Below, piece by piece: positions 26,553 to 35,474 of a stretch of 64,000 nt of DNA (position 1 is the stretch's first letter; every line of letters starts with the position of its first letter). The notes beneath the pieces were generated by a model that was not told where the DNA came from, did no database searches, and was given only the letters and a program-made list of their open reading frames with translations. Origin of the DNA: Parvibaculum sp963696585 (GTDB lineage Bacteria; Pseudomonadota; Alphaproteobacteria; Parvibaculales; Parvibaculaceae); the NCBI GenBank assembly GCA_963696585.1, contig CAVOKW010000035.1:277942-341941 (forward strand). Reading direction: 5' to 3'. The position numbers and the translations under genes were made by a program.

Positions 26553-28802
26553 ATGACCAAAGCCGTTACGCCACCCACAGGCCATGAGTTTGAAGTCAAT
26601 CTGCGCGAGGCGCTGGAAGAGCGTTATCTCGCCTATGCGCTGTCAACGATCATGCATCGCGCCCTGCCGGATGTGCGCGACGGTCTGAAGCCTGTGCATC
26701 GGCGCGTGCTCTTTGCCATGCGCCAGCTCAAACTCGAGCCGGGCTCAGGATTCAAAAAATCGGCGCGTGTCGTGGGTGACGTTATCGGCCGCTACCATCC
26801 GCATGGCGACCAGTCGGTTTATGATGCCCTTGTGCGACTGGCGCAGGACTTTGCCGTGCGCTATCCACTGGTCGATGGTCAGGGAAATTTCGGCAATGTC
26901 GATGGCGATAATGCCGCCGCGATGCGCTACACCGAAACGCGCCTCACGGAAGTGGCGGCGCTGCTGCTCGAAGGCATTGATGAAGACGCGGTTGATTTCC
27001 GTGAAACCTATGACGGCGAGGATCGCGAACCGCTCGTGCTGCCCGGGGCTTTTCCCAGCCTGCTCGCCAATGGCGCGGCGGGCATTGCCGTTGGCATGGC
27101 GACCAGCATTCCGCCGCATAATGCCGCCGAGCTTTGCGATGCGGCCCTCTATCTCATCAAGCATCCCAATGCGAGTGCGGCCAAGCTCGTCGAGTTTGTA
27201 AAGGGACCGGATTTTCCGACGGGCGGCATCATCGTTGAGCCGCCAGAGGCGATTGTTGAAGCCTATGCGACGGGTCGTGGCGGTTTCCGCCTGCGGGCGC
27301 GCTGGCAACTGGAAGAACTGGCGCGTGGCGTCTGGCAGATTGTCGTCACCGAGATTCCCTATCAGGTGCAGAAATCAAAACTTGTCGAGAAAATCGCCGA
27401 GTTGCTGATGGCCAGGAAATTGCCGCTGCTTGACGATGTGCGTGATGAATCGGCTGAGGAAATCCGGCTGGTGCTGGTGCCCAGGAGTAAAACGGTTGAT
27501 CCCGTGCATCTGATGGAGTCGCTGTTCCGGTCGAGTGAATTGGAGACGCGTTTTCCGCTCAACATGAATGTGCTGTCGGCGGGTCAGGTGCCGGGCGTCA
27601 TGTCGCTGCGTCAGGCATTGCAGGCATGGCTTGATCATCGCAAGGATGTGCTTGTTCGGATGAGCCAGCACCGTCTGGACAAGATCGCCAAACGGCTGGA
27701 AGTGCTGGAAGGCTATCTGATTGCCTATCTCAATCTGGACGAGGTGATCCGCATCATCCGCGAGGAAGATGAGCCCAAGCCCTTTTTGATGAAGCGGTTC
27801 CGGCTCTCGGATAATCAGGCGGAAGCCATTCTCAACATGCGGCTGCGCAGCCTGCGCAAACTTGAAGAAATGGAAATCAAGGGTGAGCATAAAAATCTCT
27901 CCGATGAAAAAAAGGCGCTGATCACATTGCTCGCCTCGCCTGCGGCCCAATGGGATGTGATTGGCGACGCCATCAAGGACGTCAAAGGCAAGTTCGGGCC
28001 GCGTTCGGCGCTCGGCAAGCGGCGCTCCAGCTTTGCCAGCGCACCGGGCATTGAGCTGATGCCGGTTGAGGCCATGATCGAGCGTGAACCGATCACGATT
28101 ATCTGTTCCAGGAAAGGCTGGATTCGTTCTGCCAAGGGGCATCTGGCGGCGGATGCCGACCTCAAGTTCAAAGAGGGCGATGCGCCGCGCTTCATGATCC
28201 ACGGCGAAACGACCGACAAGATTTTGCTGTTCGCGACAGATGGACGCTTCTACACGCTGGCGGCGGACAAGCTGCCGGGCGGTCGCGGCCATGGCGAACC
28301 TTTGCGTCTTGTCATTGATCTGGATGAGAGCCACGAGATCGTCGAGCTGTTCCTGCATCAGCCGGGGCGCAAGCTCATTGTCGCGTCACATGAGGGCAAT
28401 GGCTTTATTGTACCGGAGGACGAAGTGGTGGCGATGCGCCGCGCCGGCAAGCAGGTGCTCAATGTGACGGGTACGGATGAGGCTGTCGCCTGCGTTGCCG
28501 TCAAGGGCGACCATGTGGCTGTCATCGGCGAGAACAAGAAGATGCTGCTGTTCCCGATCTCTGAACTCAACGAGATGACGCGCGGCAAGGGCGTGCGGTT
28601 GCAGCGCTATGCCGAAGGTGGCATGGCAGACATCAAGACCTTCAATTACAAGCAGGGGCTGACCGTCTATGACAGTTCCGGCCGGACACGCCTGTTCACC
28701 GACCTCAAGGAATGGCTCGGTGCCCGCGCTCAGGCCGGGCGCCTGCCGCCAAAGGGCTTCCCGACCAGCCGCAAATTCGGCGGTGGATTCAACGACGACT
28801 GA
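26553..28802 (+). CDS. parC: DNA topoisomerase IV subunit A
   Basis: A 749-residue type IIA topoisomerase subunit that separates linked daughter chromosomes. It opens with the GyrA/ParC fold (ALEERYLAYALSTIMHRALPDVRDGLKPVHRR), has the active-site tyrosine in AAAMRYTETRLT, and a C-terminal beta-pinwheel. ParC rather than GyrA is indicated by its length, the lack of a GyrA box and its position after recO. In the region equivalent to the quinolone pocket it reads YHPHGDQSVYD, so the E. coli Ser80 position is Gln and Glu84 is Asp. A TTG three bases upstream is an alternative start. Confidence 0.94.
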   Translation: MTKAVTPPTGHEFEVNLREALEERYLAYALSTIMHRALPDVRDGLKPVHRRVLFAMRQLKLEPGSGFKKSARVVGDVIGRYHPHGDQSVYDALVRLAQDFAVRYPLVDGQGNFGNVDGDNAAAMRYTETRLTEVAALLLEGIDEDAVDFRETYDGEDREPLVLPGAFPSLLANGAAGIAVGMATSIPPHNAAELCDAALYLIKHPNASAAKLVEFVKGPDFPTGGIIVEPPEAIVEAYATGRGGFRLRARWQLEELARGVWQIVVTEIPYQVQKSKLVEKIAELLMARKLPLLDDVRDESAEEIRLVLVPRSKTVDPVHLMESLFRSSELETRFPLNMNVLSAGQVPGVMSLRQALQAWLDHRKDVLVRMSQHRLDKIAKRLEVLEGYLIAYLNLDEVIRIIREEDEPKPFLMKRFRLSDNQAEAILNMRLRSLRKLEEMEIKGEHKNLSDEKKALITLLASPAAQWDVIGDAIKDVKGKFGPRSALGKRRSSFASAPGIELMPVEAMIEREPITIICSRKGWIRSAKGHLAADADLKFKEGDAPRFMIHGETTDKILLFATDGRFYTLAADKLPGGRGHGEPLRLVIDLDESHEIVELFLHQPGRKLIVASHEGNGFIVPEDEVVAMRRAGKQVLNVTGTDEAVACVAVKGDHVAVIGENKKMLLFPISELNEMTRGKGVRLQRYAEGGMADIKTFNYKQGLTVYDSSGRTRLFTDLKEWLGARAQAGRLPPKGFPTSRKFGGGFNDD

Positions 28803-28827
28803 GTTGGCGTTGGGTCAAGTGTGGTTT

Positions 28828-28860
28828 TCATGTCATTGCGAGCGAAGCGAAGCAATCCAT
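28828..28860. repeat. Short palindromic repeat of a second family
   Basis: The sequence around TCATTGCGAGCGAAGCGAAG ends in CAATCCA, with ATTGC facing GCAAT. This repeat type is widely scattered in alphaproteobacterial genomes and differs from the CCGGG-based mosaic elsewhere in the window. It lies between the convergent parC and TRAP-associated genes. Confidence 0.7.
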
Positions 28861-28871
28861 TTGACGGTTGT

Positions 28872-29372
28872 CTATTTGATGGTGATGGACTGGTTTGTTT
28901 CCATGCCCCAGAAGCGCGTGAACAGCCGATATTCGCCCGGCTTCACGCGTGTCGGGTCGAGCTCGACCTGATAACTGTCCGTCAGCGCCTGATTTTTGGT
29001 GAGCACTTGCTGAGCCAGAACCTGGGCGCACATTTCAGGCGTCTTTTGCGATTGTACCAGTTCGCCGGCCGTGTCCGTCACGAACCATTCAAAAATATCG
29101 CAGACCGTTGGCGATGTGAGCTGTAGCGGCTGCGCGTCATGATTTTCAATTCGCGCATCGATGGTCAGCTTGACCGGCTTGTCGGCGACATAAGGTTCTG
29201 TCTGCGTCGGCGTGGCGATGTAGACCACCGGATCATCGGGCAGGACCTGACCGGTATAGATGAAATAGGCAATGACGCCGGCCATGGCCATGATGGCGAT
29301 GGTGGAGCCGACAATGCGTTGTCCAAGCTCCGTGGCGGCCTTGGATGTTACCTTTGGGGGTGTTGGGGCCAT
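28872..29372 (-). CDS. Membrane-anchored BsuPI-like protein at the end of the TRAP operon
   Basis: A 166-residue protein with one membrane segment (about residues 19-41, RIVGSTIAIMAMAGVIAYFIY) and a periplasmic domain of about 120 residues. That domain has VKLTIDARIENHDAQPLQLT, CDIFEWFVTDTAGELVQ and PGEYRLFTRFWG, resembling the BsuPI beta-sandwich (FxWxVxDxxGxxV, then LxPGxY). Two cysteines (in TVCDIF and PEMCAQV) could form a disulfide. The resemblance is by eye and not certain. It begins eight bases after the dctM stop, so it is probably cotranscribed with the transporter, where a fourth component is unusual. Confidence 0.65.
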   Translation of the reverse strand: MAPTPPKVTSKAATELGQRIVGSTIAIMAMAGVIAYFIYTGQVLPDDPVVYIATPTQTEPYVADKPVKLTIDARIENHDAQPLQLTSPTVCDIFEWFVTDTAGELVQSQKTPEMCAQVLAQQVLTKNQALTDSYQVELDPTRVKPGEYRLFTRFWGMETNQSITIK

Positions 29373-29380
29373 TTGTCTGC

Positions 29381-30949
29381 CTATCCGAAAAGCACTTTGG
29401 GGAGCCAGGTGGCGAGGGCCGGAAAACCGGCCAGTATGATCAGCATGAAAATCTGGATCAGCACGAAAGGTATCACACCGCGATAGATATGCATGGTGGT
29501 GACAGATTCTGGTGCGACGCCGCGCAGATAGAAGAGTGCGAAGCCGAAGGGCGGCGTCAGGAAGGAGGTCTGGAGGTTGACCGCCATCATGATGCCAAGC
29601 CAGATCGGGTCTATACCCATTTGCAACAGAACGGGCGCGACGATGGGGACGACAACGAAAATGATCTCGATGAAGTCGATGAAGAAGCCAAGGGCAAACA
29701 TGATTGCCATGACGGTTATCACGGCGCCGACAGTGCCGCCCGGCATGCTGGTCAGGAACGCATGCACGGTATCGTCGCCGCCAAGACCGCGAAAGACGAG
29801 ACTGAAAAGCGCCGCGCCGATCAGGATGACAAAGACCATCGAGGTGACGCGGGCGGTTGACTGCATGACTTCATTCAGGACGCCATTGAGCCAGAGCCGA
29901 TAGAGGCTGACAAAAAGGCCCCAGGCAATGGCGAGGCTCAGGACACCGGCAAGCAGGATGCCGAGCATGGCACCGGCGCCGAGATCGGCACGTGCGATAC
30001 GCAGATCGAAATAGCTCGTTTCAACGAGCAAGGCGATCAGGGCGAAGGCAGCGAGGCGCACGGGCCGTTTGGCACCCGAGATACGCTCGCCTGCCAGCAG
30101 GATCGAACCAACGGCACCAACGGCTGCGGCCTCTGTTGGTGTCGCAATACCGGCAAGGATCGACCCCATGACAGCGATGATCAGCGTGAGGGGTGCGATC
30201 AGCGCCTGCAAGGTCCGCTTGTAGAGGTCGCCTGTGCTCATCGAGTGATCGACCGGCAAGGCAGGCGATGACGCAGGATCGGTGATCGCGCGCCAGACTT
30301 GATACAGGATATAGAAGCCGACGAGCATGAGGCCCGGAATGAGGGCACCGGCAAACAGATCGCCGACCGAGATGGTTTCAGGCGTGAAGATGCCCTGTTC
30401 GAGTTGTGCCTTCTGGTAGGAATTGGCGAGTGTGTCGCCAAGCAGCACCAGCACGATCGAGGGCGGGATGATCTGGCCAAGCGTGCCCGCCGCCGCAATC
30501 GAGCCACAGGCAAGGGCCGGGTCATAGCCACGCCGCAGCATGGTGGGCAGCGACAAGAGGCCCATGGTGACGACTGTTGCACCGACAATGCCGGTAGAGG
30601 CGGCAAGCAGCGCCCCAACGATGGAGACCGAGATGCCAAGTCCGCCGCGCAGGGTGCCAAACAGGCGACCCATGTTTTCAAGCAGATCTTCGGCCACCTT
30701 GGAGCGTTCGAGCATGATGCCCATGAACACGAAAAGTGGCACGGCGATCAGCACATCATTGGTCATGTTGCCATAGATGCGCTGCGGCAGAACGGCCATA
30801 TAGCCGAAGTCGAACACCTCAAGGCCGATGCCGAGAAGGCCGAAAAGCAGGGCAACGCCGCCGAGCGTGAAGGCGACAGGATAGCCTGACATCAGCGCCA
30901 CGACGAGGCCGATGAACATGAGGATGTCGAGTGACTCGCGAATGTCCAT
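29381..30949 (-). CDS. TRAP transporter large permease (DctM/TakM-like)
   Basis: A 522-residue, multi-spanning permease of the tripartite ATP-independent family, which imports organic acids with sodium. It opens MDIRESLDILMFIGLVVALMSGYPVAFTLGG and has the conserved FVFMGIMLERSKVAEDLLE, GSIAAAGTLGQIIPPSIVLVLLG and LQTSFLTPPFGFALFYLRGV. It is about 90 residues longer than ordinary DctM because of extra hydrophobic segments around residues 320-390. The start is the ATG eight bases after the small-permease stop. Confidence 0.92.
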   Translation of the reverse strand: MDIRESLDILMFIGLVVALMSGYPVAFTLGGVALLFGLLGIGLEVFDFGYMAVLPQRIYGNMTNDVLIAVPLFVFMGIMLERSKVAEDLLENMGRLFGTLRGGLGISVSIVGALLAASTGIVGATVVTMGLLSLPTMLRRGYDPALACGSIAAAGTLGQIIPPSIVLVLLGDTLANSYQKAQLEQGIFTPETISVGDLFAGALIPGLMLVGFYILYQVWRAITDPASSPALPVDHSMSTGDLYKRTLQALIAPLTLIIAVMGSILAGIATPTEAAAVGAVGSILLAGERISGAKRPVRLAAFALIALLVETSYFDLRIARADLGAGAMLGILLAGVLSLAIAWGLFVSLYRLWLNGVLNEVMQSTARVTSMVFVILIGAALFSLVFRGLGGDDTVHAFLTSMPGGTVGAVITVMAIMFALGFFIDFIEIIFVVVPIVAPVLLQMGIDPIWLGIMMAVNLQTSFLTPPFGFALFYLRGVAPESVTTMHIYRGVIPFVLIQIFMLIILAGFPALATWLPKVLFG

Positions 30950-30957
30950 GGTTGGTC

Positions 30958-31497
30958 CTAGACGGCTGGCAAGGGCTTGTCCGGCGGTGTTTCGGCCCCG
31001 GACAGAATGCGGATTGAGTGAAGGACGGTTGAGAGGCCCTGCAAGGCAAGCAGAACACAGAAAACCAGAATGACGCTTTTGAGCAGATAGACGCCCTGAA
31101 TGCCGCTCGTTTCCTTGGAGCCCTCCAGGACAGACCAGGCGCTTTCGACATAGGACAGGCTGACGCTGAAAATCAGATAGCAGACCGGCCACAGAAACAT
31201 CACCGTGCCGAGCAGGTCGATGATCGCCTTGTAAGCCGGAGATGCGGTGCTGTAGATGATGTCGACACGCACATGCTCATTATGGCGCAGCGTATAGCCG
31301 GCCAGTACCATGAACATGGTGCCATGCATGTAGACAATCGACTCCTGCGTCCAGACGGAGCCGATGCCGAACACATAACGTTCGACGACGACGAGAAACT
31401 GGACCAGCACCATGGCGAGCGACAGCCAGGCAAAGATTTGCCCGGCCGTGTCATTCAGTTTGTCGATCAGGGCGGCGATTGTTTTCAGCGTGTTCAT
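30958..31497 (-). CDS. TRAP transporter small permease (DctQ/TakQ-like)
   Basis: A 179-residue protein with four membrane segments. It opens MNTLKTIAALIDKLNDTAGQIFAWLSLAMVLVQFLVVVERYVFG and includes WTQESIVYMHGTMFMVLAGYTLRHNEHVRVDI, the typical second-helix and loop motif of DctQ. It forms the membrane complex with the large permease. Translation starts at 31497, five bases after the binding-protein stop. Confidence 0.92.
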   Translation of the reverse strand: MNTLKTIAALIDKLNDTAGQIFAWLSLAMVLVQFLVVVERYVFGIGSVWTQESIVYMHGTMFMVLAGYTLRHNEHVRVDIIYSTASPAYKAIIDLLGTVMFLWPVCYLIFSVSLSYVESAWSVLEGSKETSGIQGVYLLKSVILVFCVLLALQGLSTVLHSIRILSGAETPPDKPLPAV

Positions 31498-31502
31498 GTC
31501 GA

Positions 31503-32576
31503 TCAGCCCTGACGTGCTTCGACAAAGCCCTGTTCGCCGATGCGTGACCATTCACTCGATGCATCAAGCGCTTCCTTGAAGCTCGCATAGACCTTGCCGG
31601 TGAAGGCATCCGATTTGGCGGTGTCGGCCAGCACTTCGTCAGACGTCTTGCGGAAAGCGGCGAGGACTTCGGGCGAAAACTTTTTCAGTTGCACGCCATG
31701 TTTCTCGATCAGTGTTTTCAGGCTGCGGCCGTTCCAGTGATTATATTCGGCGAGCGTATAATCATTTTCGGCGGCGCAAGCGGCGCGGATGATTTCCTGC
31801 TGCGTGGCTGTGAAGCTCTCCCAGACCGCCAGATTGAAGCCTGCCGAAAGGCTTGAGCCCGGCTCATGGAAGCCTGGCCAGTAATAGAATTTGGCGACCT
31901 GATAAAAACCGAAGGCCATGTCGTTCCAGGGGCCAACCCATTCGGTGGCGTCGATCGTGCCGTTTTGCAGGCTCGGATAGATTTCGCCCCCGGGCAGGGT
32001 CACGGCGGCCGCGCCGAGGCGACGCATCACTTCGCCACCGAGGCCAGGCATACGGACTTTCAGACCCTTGATGTCCTCAACGGTCTTGATTTCCTTGCGG
32101 AACCAGCCTGCCATCTGCACGCCGGTATTTGCCGCCATGAAGGGTTTGATGTTGAAGCCTTTGGAGAGTTCATCCCACAGCGGCTGACCGCCGCCATGAT
32201 AGATCCAGGCATTGATCTCGTTCGCGGTCATGCCGAAGGGCACGGCGGTGAAGAAGTTGTAGGCCTTGGATTTGCCTTGCCAATAATATTCGGCACCATG
32301 ATAGATGTCGGCGGCGCCGCTTGATACGGCATCAAAGGATTCCAGCGCGGGGACAAGTTCCCCGGCGGCGAAAACCTTCACCGTGAGCGCGCCATCCGTC
32401 ATGGCCGTGATGCGCTTTCCCAGCCGTTCGGCTGAGATGCCCATGCCCGGATAGTTCTTGGGCCAGGTCGTGACCATTTTCAGATTGCGTTTGCCGGAAG
32501 CGATGGCCGGCGCGGAAAGGGTTGCGCTGGCTGCGGCAACAAGGCCCGCACCCGCCAGAAATGAACGGCGTTTCAT
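31503..32576 (-). CDS. TRAP transporter substrate-binding protein, TakP-like
   Basis: A 357-residue periplasmic binding protein. The N-terminus MKRRSFLAGAGLVAAASATL has a twin-arginine motif (RRSFL), so export is probably through Tat. The mature sequence closely follows TakP, the 2-oxo-acid receptor of Rhodobacter: TTWPKNYPGMGISAERL, AGELVPALESFDAV, HGAEYYWQGKS, VPFGMTANEINAWIYHGGG and GGEIYPSLQNGTIDATEWVG. The likely ligand is pyruvate or another 2-oxo acid, but related receptors bind other carboxylates. It is first in the operon, as usual for the component needed in greatest amount. Confidence 0.9.
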   Translation of the reverse strand: MKRRSFLAGAGLVAAASATLSAPAIASGKRNLKMVTTWPKNYPGMGISAERLGKRITAMTDGALTVKVFAAGELVPALESFDAVSSGAADIYHGAEYYWQGKSKAYNFFTAVPFGMTANEINAWIYHGGGQPLWDELSKGFNIKPFMAANTGVQMAGWFRKEIKTVEDIKGLKVRMPGLGGEVMRRLGAAAVTLPGGEIYPSLQNGTIDATEWVGPWNDMAFGFYQVAKFYYWPGFHEPGSSLSAGFNLAVWESFTATQQEIIRAACAAENDYTLAEYNHWNGRSLKTLIEKHGVQLKKFSPEVLAAFRKTSDEVLADTAKSDAFTGKVYASFKEALDASSEWSRIGEQGFVEARQG

Positions 32577-32718
32577 GGATGAACTCCCGATATGATCCCC
32601 CCGGCACCCCGCCAGGGGCCGGGTGGCGACGCTCTCCCCGAGCGTCAATATTTCCGCGAGTATAGAAGCTGGGACGGCGGGTGCAATCACCGGGCTTGTC
32701 AGGCGTAACCGCGTCATC

Positions 32719-33471
32719 CTAACCTTGGGGCGGCAGGCGCTCCCAACCGGATTTTCCCAACGCCTCGATGGGGGCGAAGCGCGTTTTATAGGCCATCTTG
32801 CGGCAATCAGCGACCCAATAGCCGAGATAGACATAGGGCAGCCCCATGCGCCTTGCGCGCTCAATGTGGCTCAGCACCATATAAGTGCCCAGGCTGCGGC
32901 TGTCCTCCTGAATGTCGTAGAAGCTGTAAACCATGGACAGGCCGTCTTCGAGAACATCGGTCAGCGCCGCAGCCATCAGGGGGGCTGGTGCCTGGCTGCC
33001 CGGATCTGGCAGGGCGCGTCGATATTCCACAATTTCAGTGTTGATGGTTGTGTCCTCCACCATGGTCACATAATCGAGCGGTCCCATATCGGCCATGCCC
33101 CCTTCGGCATGACGACTGTCGAGGTAGCGCCGCAACAGGCTGAATTGTTCCTGTGAGGCGCGCGGCGGGGTCGGCTTGGCAATCAGATCCGCGTTACGGC
33201 TGATGATCTTGCGAAAATTGCGTGAGGGTTCGAATGCCTTGACGAGCACACGCACCGAGACACAGGCCGAGCAGGCTTCGCAGGCCGGACGGTAGGCGAT
33301 GTTCTGGCTGCGGCGAAAACCGGCTTGAGTCAGCACGTCATTGAGATGCACGGGATCGTCGCCAAGAAGATGGGTGAACACCTTCTTCTCGTAGCGGCCC
33401 GGCAGATAGGGGCAGGGCTGCGCCGTCGTGATGTAGAATTGTGGAAATCGCGTTCCGAAATGCTCTGTCAC
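32719..33471 (-). CDS. bpt: Aspartate/glutamate leucyltransferase (Bpt/Ate-type)
   Basis: A 250-residue aminoacyl-tRNA-protein transferase that adds Leu (or Arg) to proteins starting with Asp or Glu, marking them for the ClpS/ClpAP N-degron route. It shows PCPYLPGRYEKKVFTHL, the cysteine motif ACEACSACVSVRV, SQEQFSLLRRYLDSRH and the GNAT-like end YVYLGYWVADCRKMAYKTRF. clpS and clpA are not in the window. It starts just before the SLC13 gene on the same strand. Confidence 0.93.
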   Translation of the reverse strand: MTEHFGTRFPQFYITTAQPCPYLPGRYEKKVFTHLLGDDPVHLNDVLTQAGFRRSQNIAYRPACEACSACVSVRVLVKAFEPSRNFRKIISRNADLIAKPTPPRASQEQFSLLRRYLDSRHAEGGMADMGPLDYVTMVEDTTINTEIVEYRRALPDPGSQAPAPLMAAALTDVLEDGLSMVYSFYDIQEDSRSLGTYMVLSHIERARRMGLPYVYLGYWVADCRKMAYKTRFAPIEALGKSGWERLPPQG

Positions 33472-33524
33472 TGATCCCTGGCCCTCAAGACATGGGCTCT
33501 GGCAGGAACCGGGCGAAGACTCGC

Positions 33525-35417
33525 CTAGAATCCGTAATACCAGGGCGCGAAGAGAGAATAAGCCAGCCAGATCAGAATGACGAGAGGTGTTCCTGCCTTA
33601 ATGAAGTCATTGAAGGTGTAATGCCCCGGCCCCATGACCAGAAGGTTGGTCTGATAGCCGATGGGCGTCGCATAGGAGCAATTGGCCGCAAAGATGACGC
33701 CATAGACAAAGGGCATGGGATCGACATTCAGCTCTCGTGCTGTCGAGATCGCGATGGGGGTCAGCAGGACGGCGGTGGCATTGTTGCTGAGCACATTGGT
33801 GGTGATGGCACCCACGAAGAACAAGGCGGACAGGATGAACCCCGGACCAAAGCCGGAAAACAGCCCGACGGCCGATTCGGCGATGGATTGCGCGCCGCCC
33901 GTGGCTTCCAGGGCGGCTGCCAGCGCGATTGTTGCGCCGACCATCAGGAATATCCGCCGGTCGATGGCTTGCGATGCCTGACGCACATTGAGCACGCCGA
34001 AGCCGATCGCGGCGGCCGCCGCCATGACAGCCATGACTTCGATCGGAACGCCCGCAACGAGGACGCCAATGATCATGGCGCCGAAAATGACGAGGGCGCG
34101 CCGCGCCAGCTTCGGATCCGGCAGATCAGTTGCCGACCATTCCAGAAGAATGATGTCGCGGTTATGGCGAAGGGCCTGAAGCTGGCTGCGTTTGCCAAGG
34201 ATGAGCAACACGTCGCCTGCTTCCAGTCGGATATCATCCAGCCGTGTTCGGATCATGCGGCTGCGGCGCTGGATGGCCAGGACAATGCAGCCTGTTGCAT
34301 TGCGGAAGGCTATCTGCTCAATCGTCTGGCCGACCATGCGCGAGGCTGGTGCGACAACGGCCTCGACAATTGTCAATTCGCCCGTCGGCTTTGTGGGTGC
34401 GTCTGTTTCGGCACCTTCGGCAAAACGCTCCTCAAGCATGCCTTCAAATATCTTGCTGCCGGACTTCAACGCATCGGTCAATGTCTGGCGTGTGGCCGCG
34501 ACAATGATTTCATCGCCCGGTTGCAGCACGACATCTTCAAAGGGCGGCAATATCGGGTGTTCACCGCGTTGGATCATGCGGATGGTCATGTCCTTGATCT
34601 CTGGAAAGAGACCCGAGGCAGAGCGCGCCCCGACCAGCGGATGACCGTGGCTGACGCCGATCTGGGCGATATATTGTTTGCCCGTCGTGCCGCCCGCCGC
34701 AATATTGCCTGCAATCTCATTGGAGGGATTGCCAGCGATCTCATTGGAGGCCCCTTCGCGCTCAGGCAGCAAATGCGGCACGATAAATAACGTATAAAGC
34801 AGACCGATGCTGGCAAGCAGGATGCCGGGCACCGCGAAATCGAATATGTGAATGCCGGGAAGGCCCGCATGCGTCACGACACCGCCCACCAGCAAATTGG
34901 TGGAGGAACCAATCAGGGTCGTCATGCCGCCCAGAATGGACGAATAACTCACGCCCATCATCACCTTGGATGGATGAATGTGCATGCGCTGGGCCAGTGT
35001 GGCGAGCACGGGGATGAACATCACTGTAACGGGTGTGTTGTTCAGAAAGGCACTCACTGCCGCGATGATGACAAAGGTGACGGCGATGGTCAGTTGTGGC
35101 CGATTGGCGCCGAGGTCGGAAATCAAACGTGCCGGCGCATCCAGGGCTCCGGTCTGGAACATGCCTTCGCCGACAACGAGCAGCGCGAGAACGGCAATCA
35201 AGGCCGGATTGGCAAAGCCGGATAGCAGGGTGGTGGGCGAGAGCATGTTCTTGCCCGTCGCATCCGGCACCGGAAACATGAAAAAGAAAATCAGCAACCC
35301 CGACAGAATGGCGAGCGAGGCCATCTCCATCGTGATGTCTTCACGGCTATAGAGGATAACGGTCACGATAACGAAACCGAATACAACCCACATTTGCCAT
35401 ACTTCGGCTGTCAGCAT
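33525..35417 (-). CDS. SLC13 (DASS) family transporter with two TrkA-C domains
   Basis: A 630-residue inner-membrane transporter. The N-terminal half has the anion/sodium motif FLNNTPVTVMFIPVLATLA and IGSSTNLLVGG; a cytoplasmic middle (about 220-400) holds two RCK_C/TrkA-C ligand-binding domains (DMTIRMIQRGEHPILPPFED, then VVLQPGDEIIV, and AIQRRSRMIRTRLDDIRLEAGDVLLILG); the C-terminal half repeats the motif as NVLSNNATAVLL and PIGYQTNLLVMGPG. Substrates of this class include sulfate and dicarboxylates; this one is unknown. The linker before the first TrkA-C domain contains a duplicated SNEIAGN. Confidence 0.9.
   Translation of the reverse strand: MLTAEVWQMWVVFGFVIVTVILYSREDITMEMASLAILSGLLIFFFMFPVPDATGKNMLSPTTLLSGFANPALIAVLALLVVGEGMFQTGALDAPARLISDLGANRPQLTIAVTFVIIAAVSAFLNNTPVTVMFIPVLATLAQRMHIHPSKVMMGVSYSSILGGMTTLIGSSTNLLVGGVVTHAGLPGIHIFDFAVPGILLASIGLLYTLFIVPHLLPEREGASNEIAGNPSNEIAGNIAAGGTTGKQYIAQIGVSHGHPLVGARSASGLFPEIKDMTIRMIQRGEHPILPPFEDVVLQPGDEIIVAATRQTLTDALKSGSKIFEGMLEERFAEGAETDAPTKPTGELTIVEAVVAPASRMVGQTIEQIAFRNATGCIVLAIQRRSRMIRTRLDDIRLEAGDVLLILGKRSQLQALRHNRDIILLEWSATDLPDPKLARRALVIFGAMIIGVLVAGVPIEVMAVMAAAAAIGFGVLNVRQASQAIDRRIFLMVGATIALAAALEATGGAQSIAESAVGLFSGFGPGFILSALFFVGAITTNVLSNNATAVLLTPIAISTARELNVDPMPFVYGVIFAANCSYATPIGYQTNLLVMGPGHYTFNDFIKAGTPLVILIWLAYSLFAPWYYGF
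34704..34751. repeat. 24-bp in-frame tandem duplication in the SLC13 gene
   Basis: Two 24-base units (34704-34727 and 34728-34751) differ at three positions and encode two copies of SNEIAGN plus one residue. It lies in a flexible linker, so copy number can change without harm to the fold. Confidence 0.85.
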
Positions 35418-35474
35418 GATCTTGGGGCCGCTTCCATTTGGTCAGGACGTCGCGAAGAGTCAAAATCCGTCTTG

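Noticed and set aside
33441..34790. Long forward frame of 449 codons
   Set aside because: It is antisense to the SLC13 transporter and has the His/Asp/Gly-rich composition of a reverse reading of a membrane protein.
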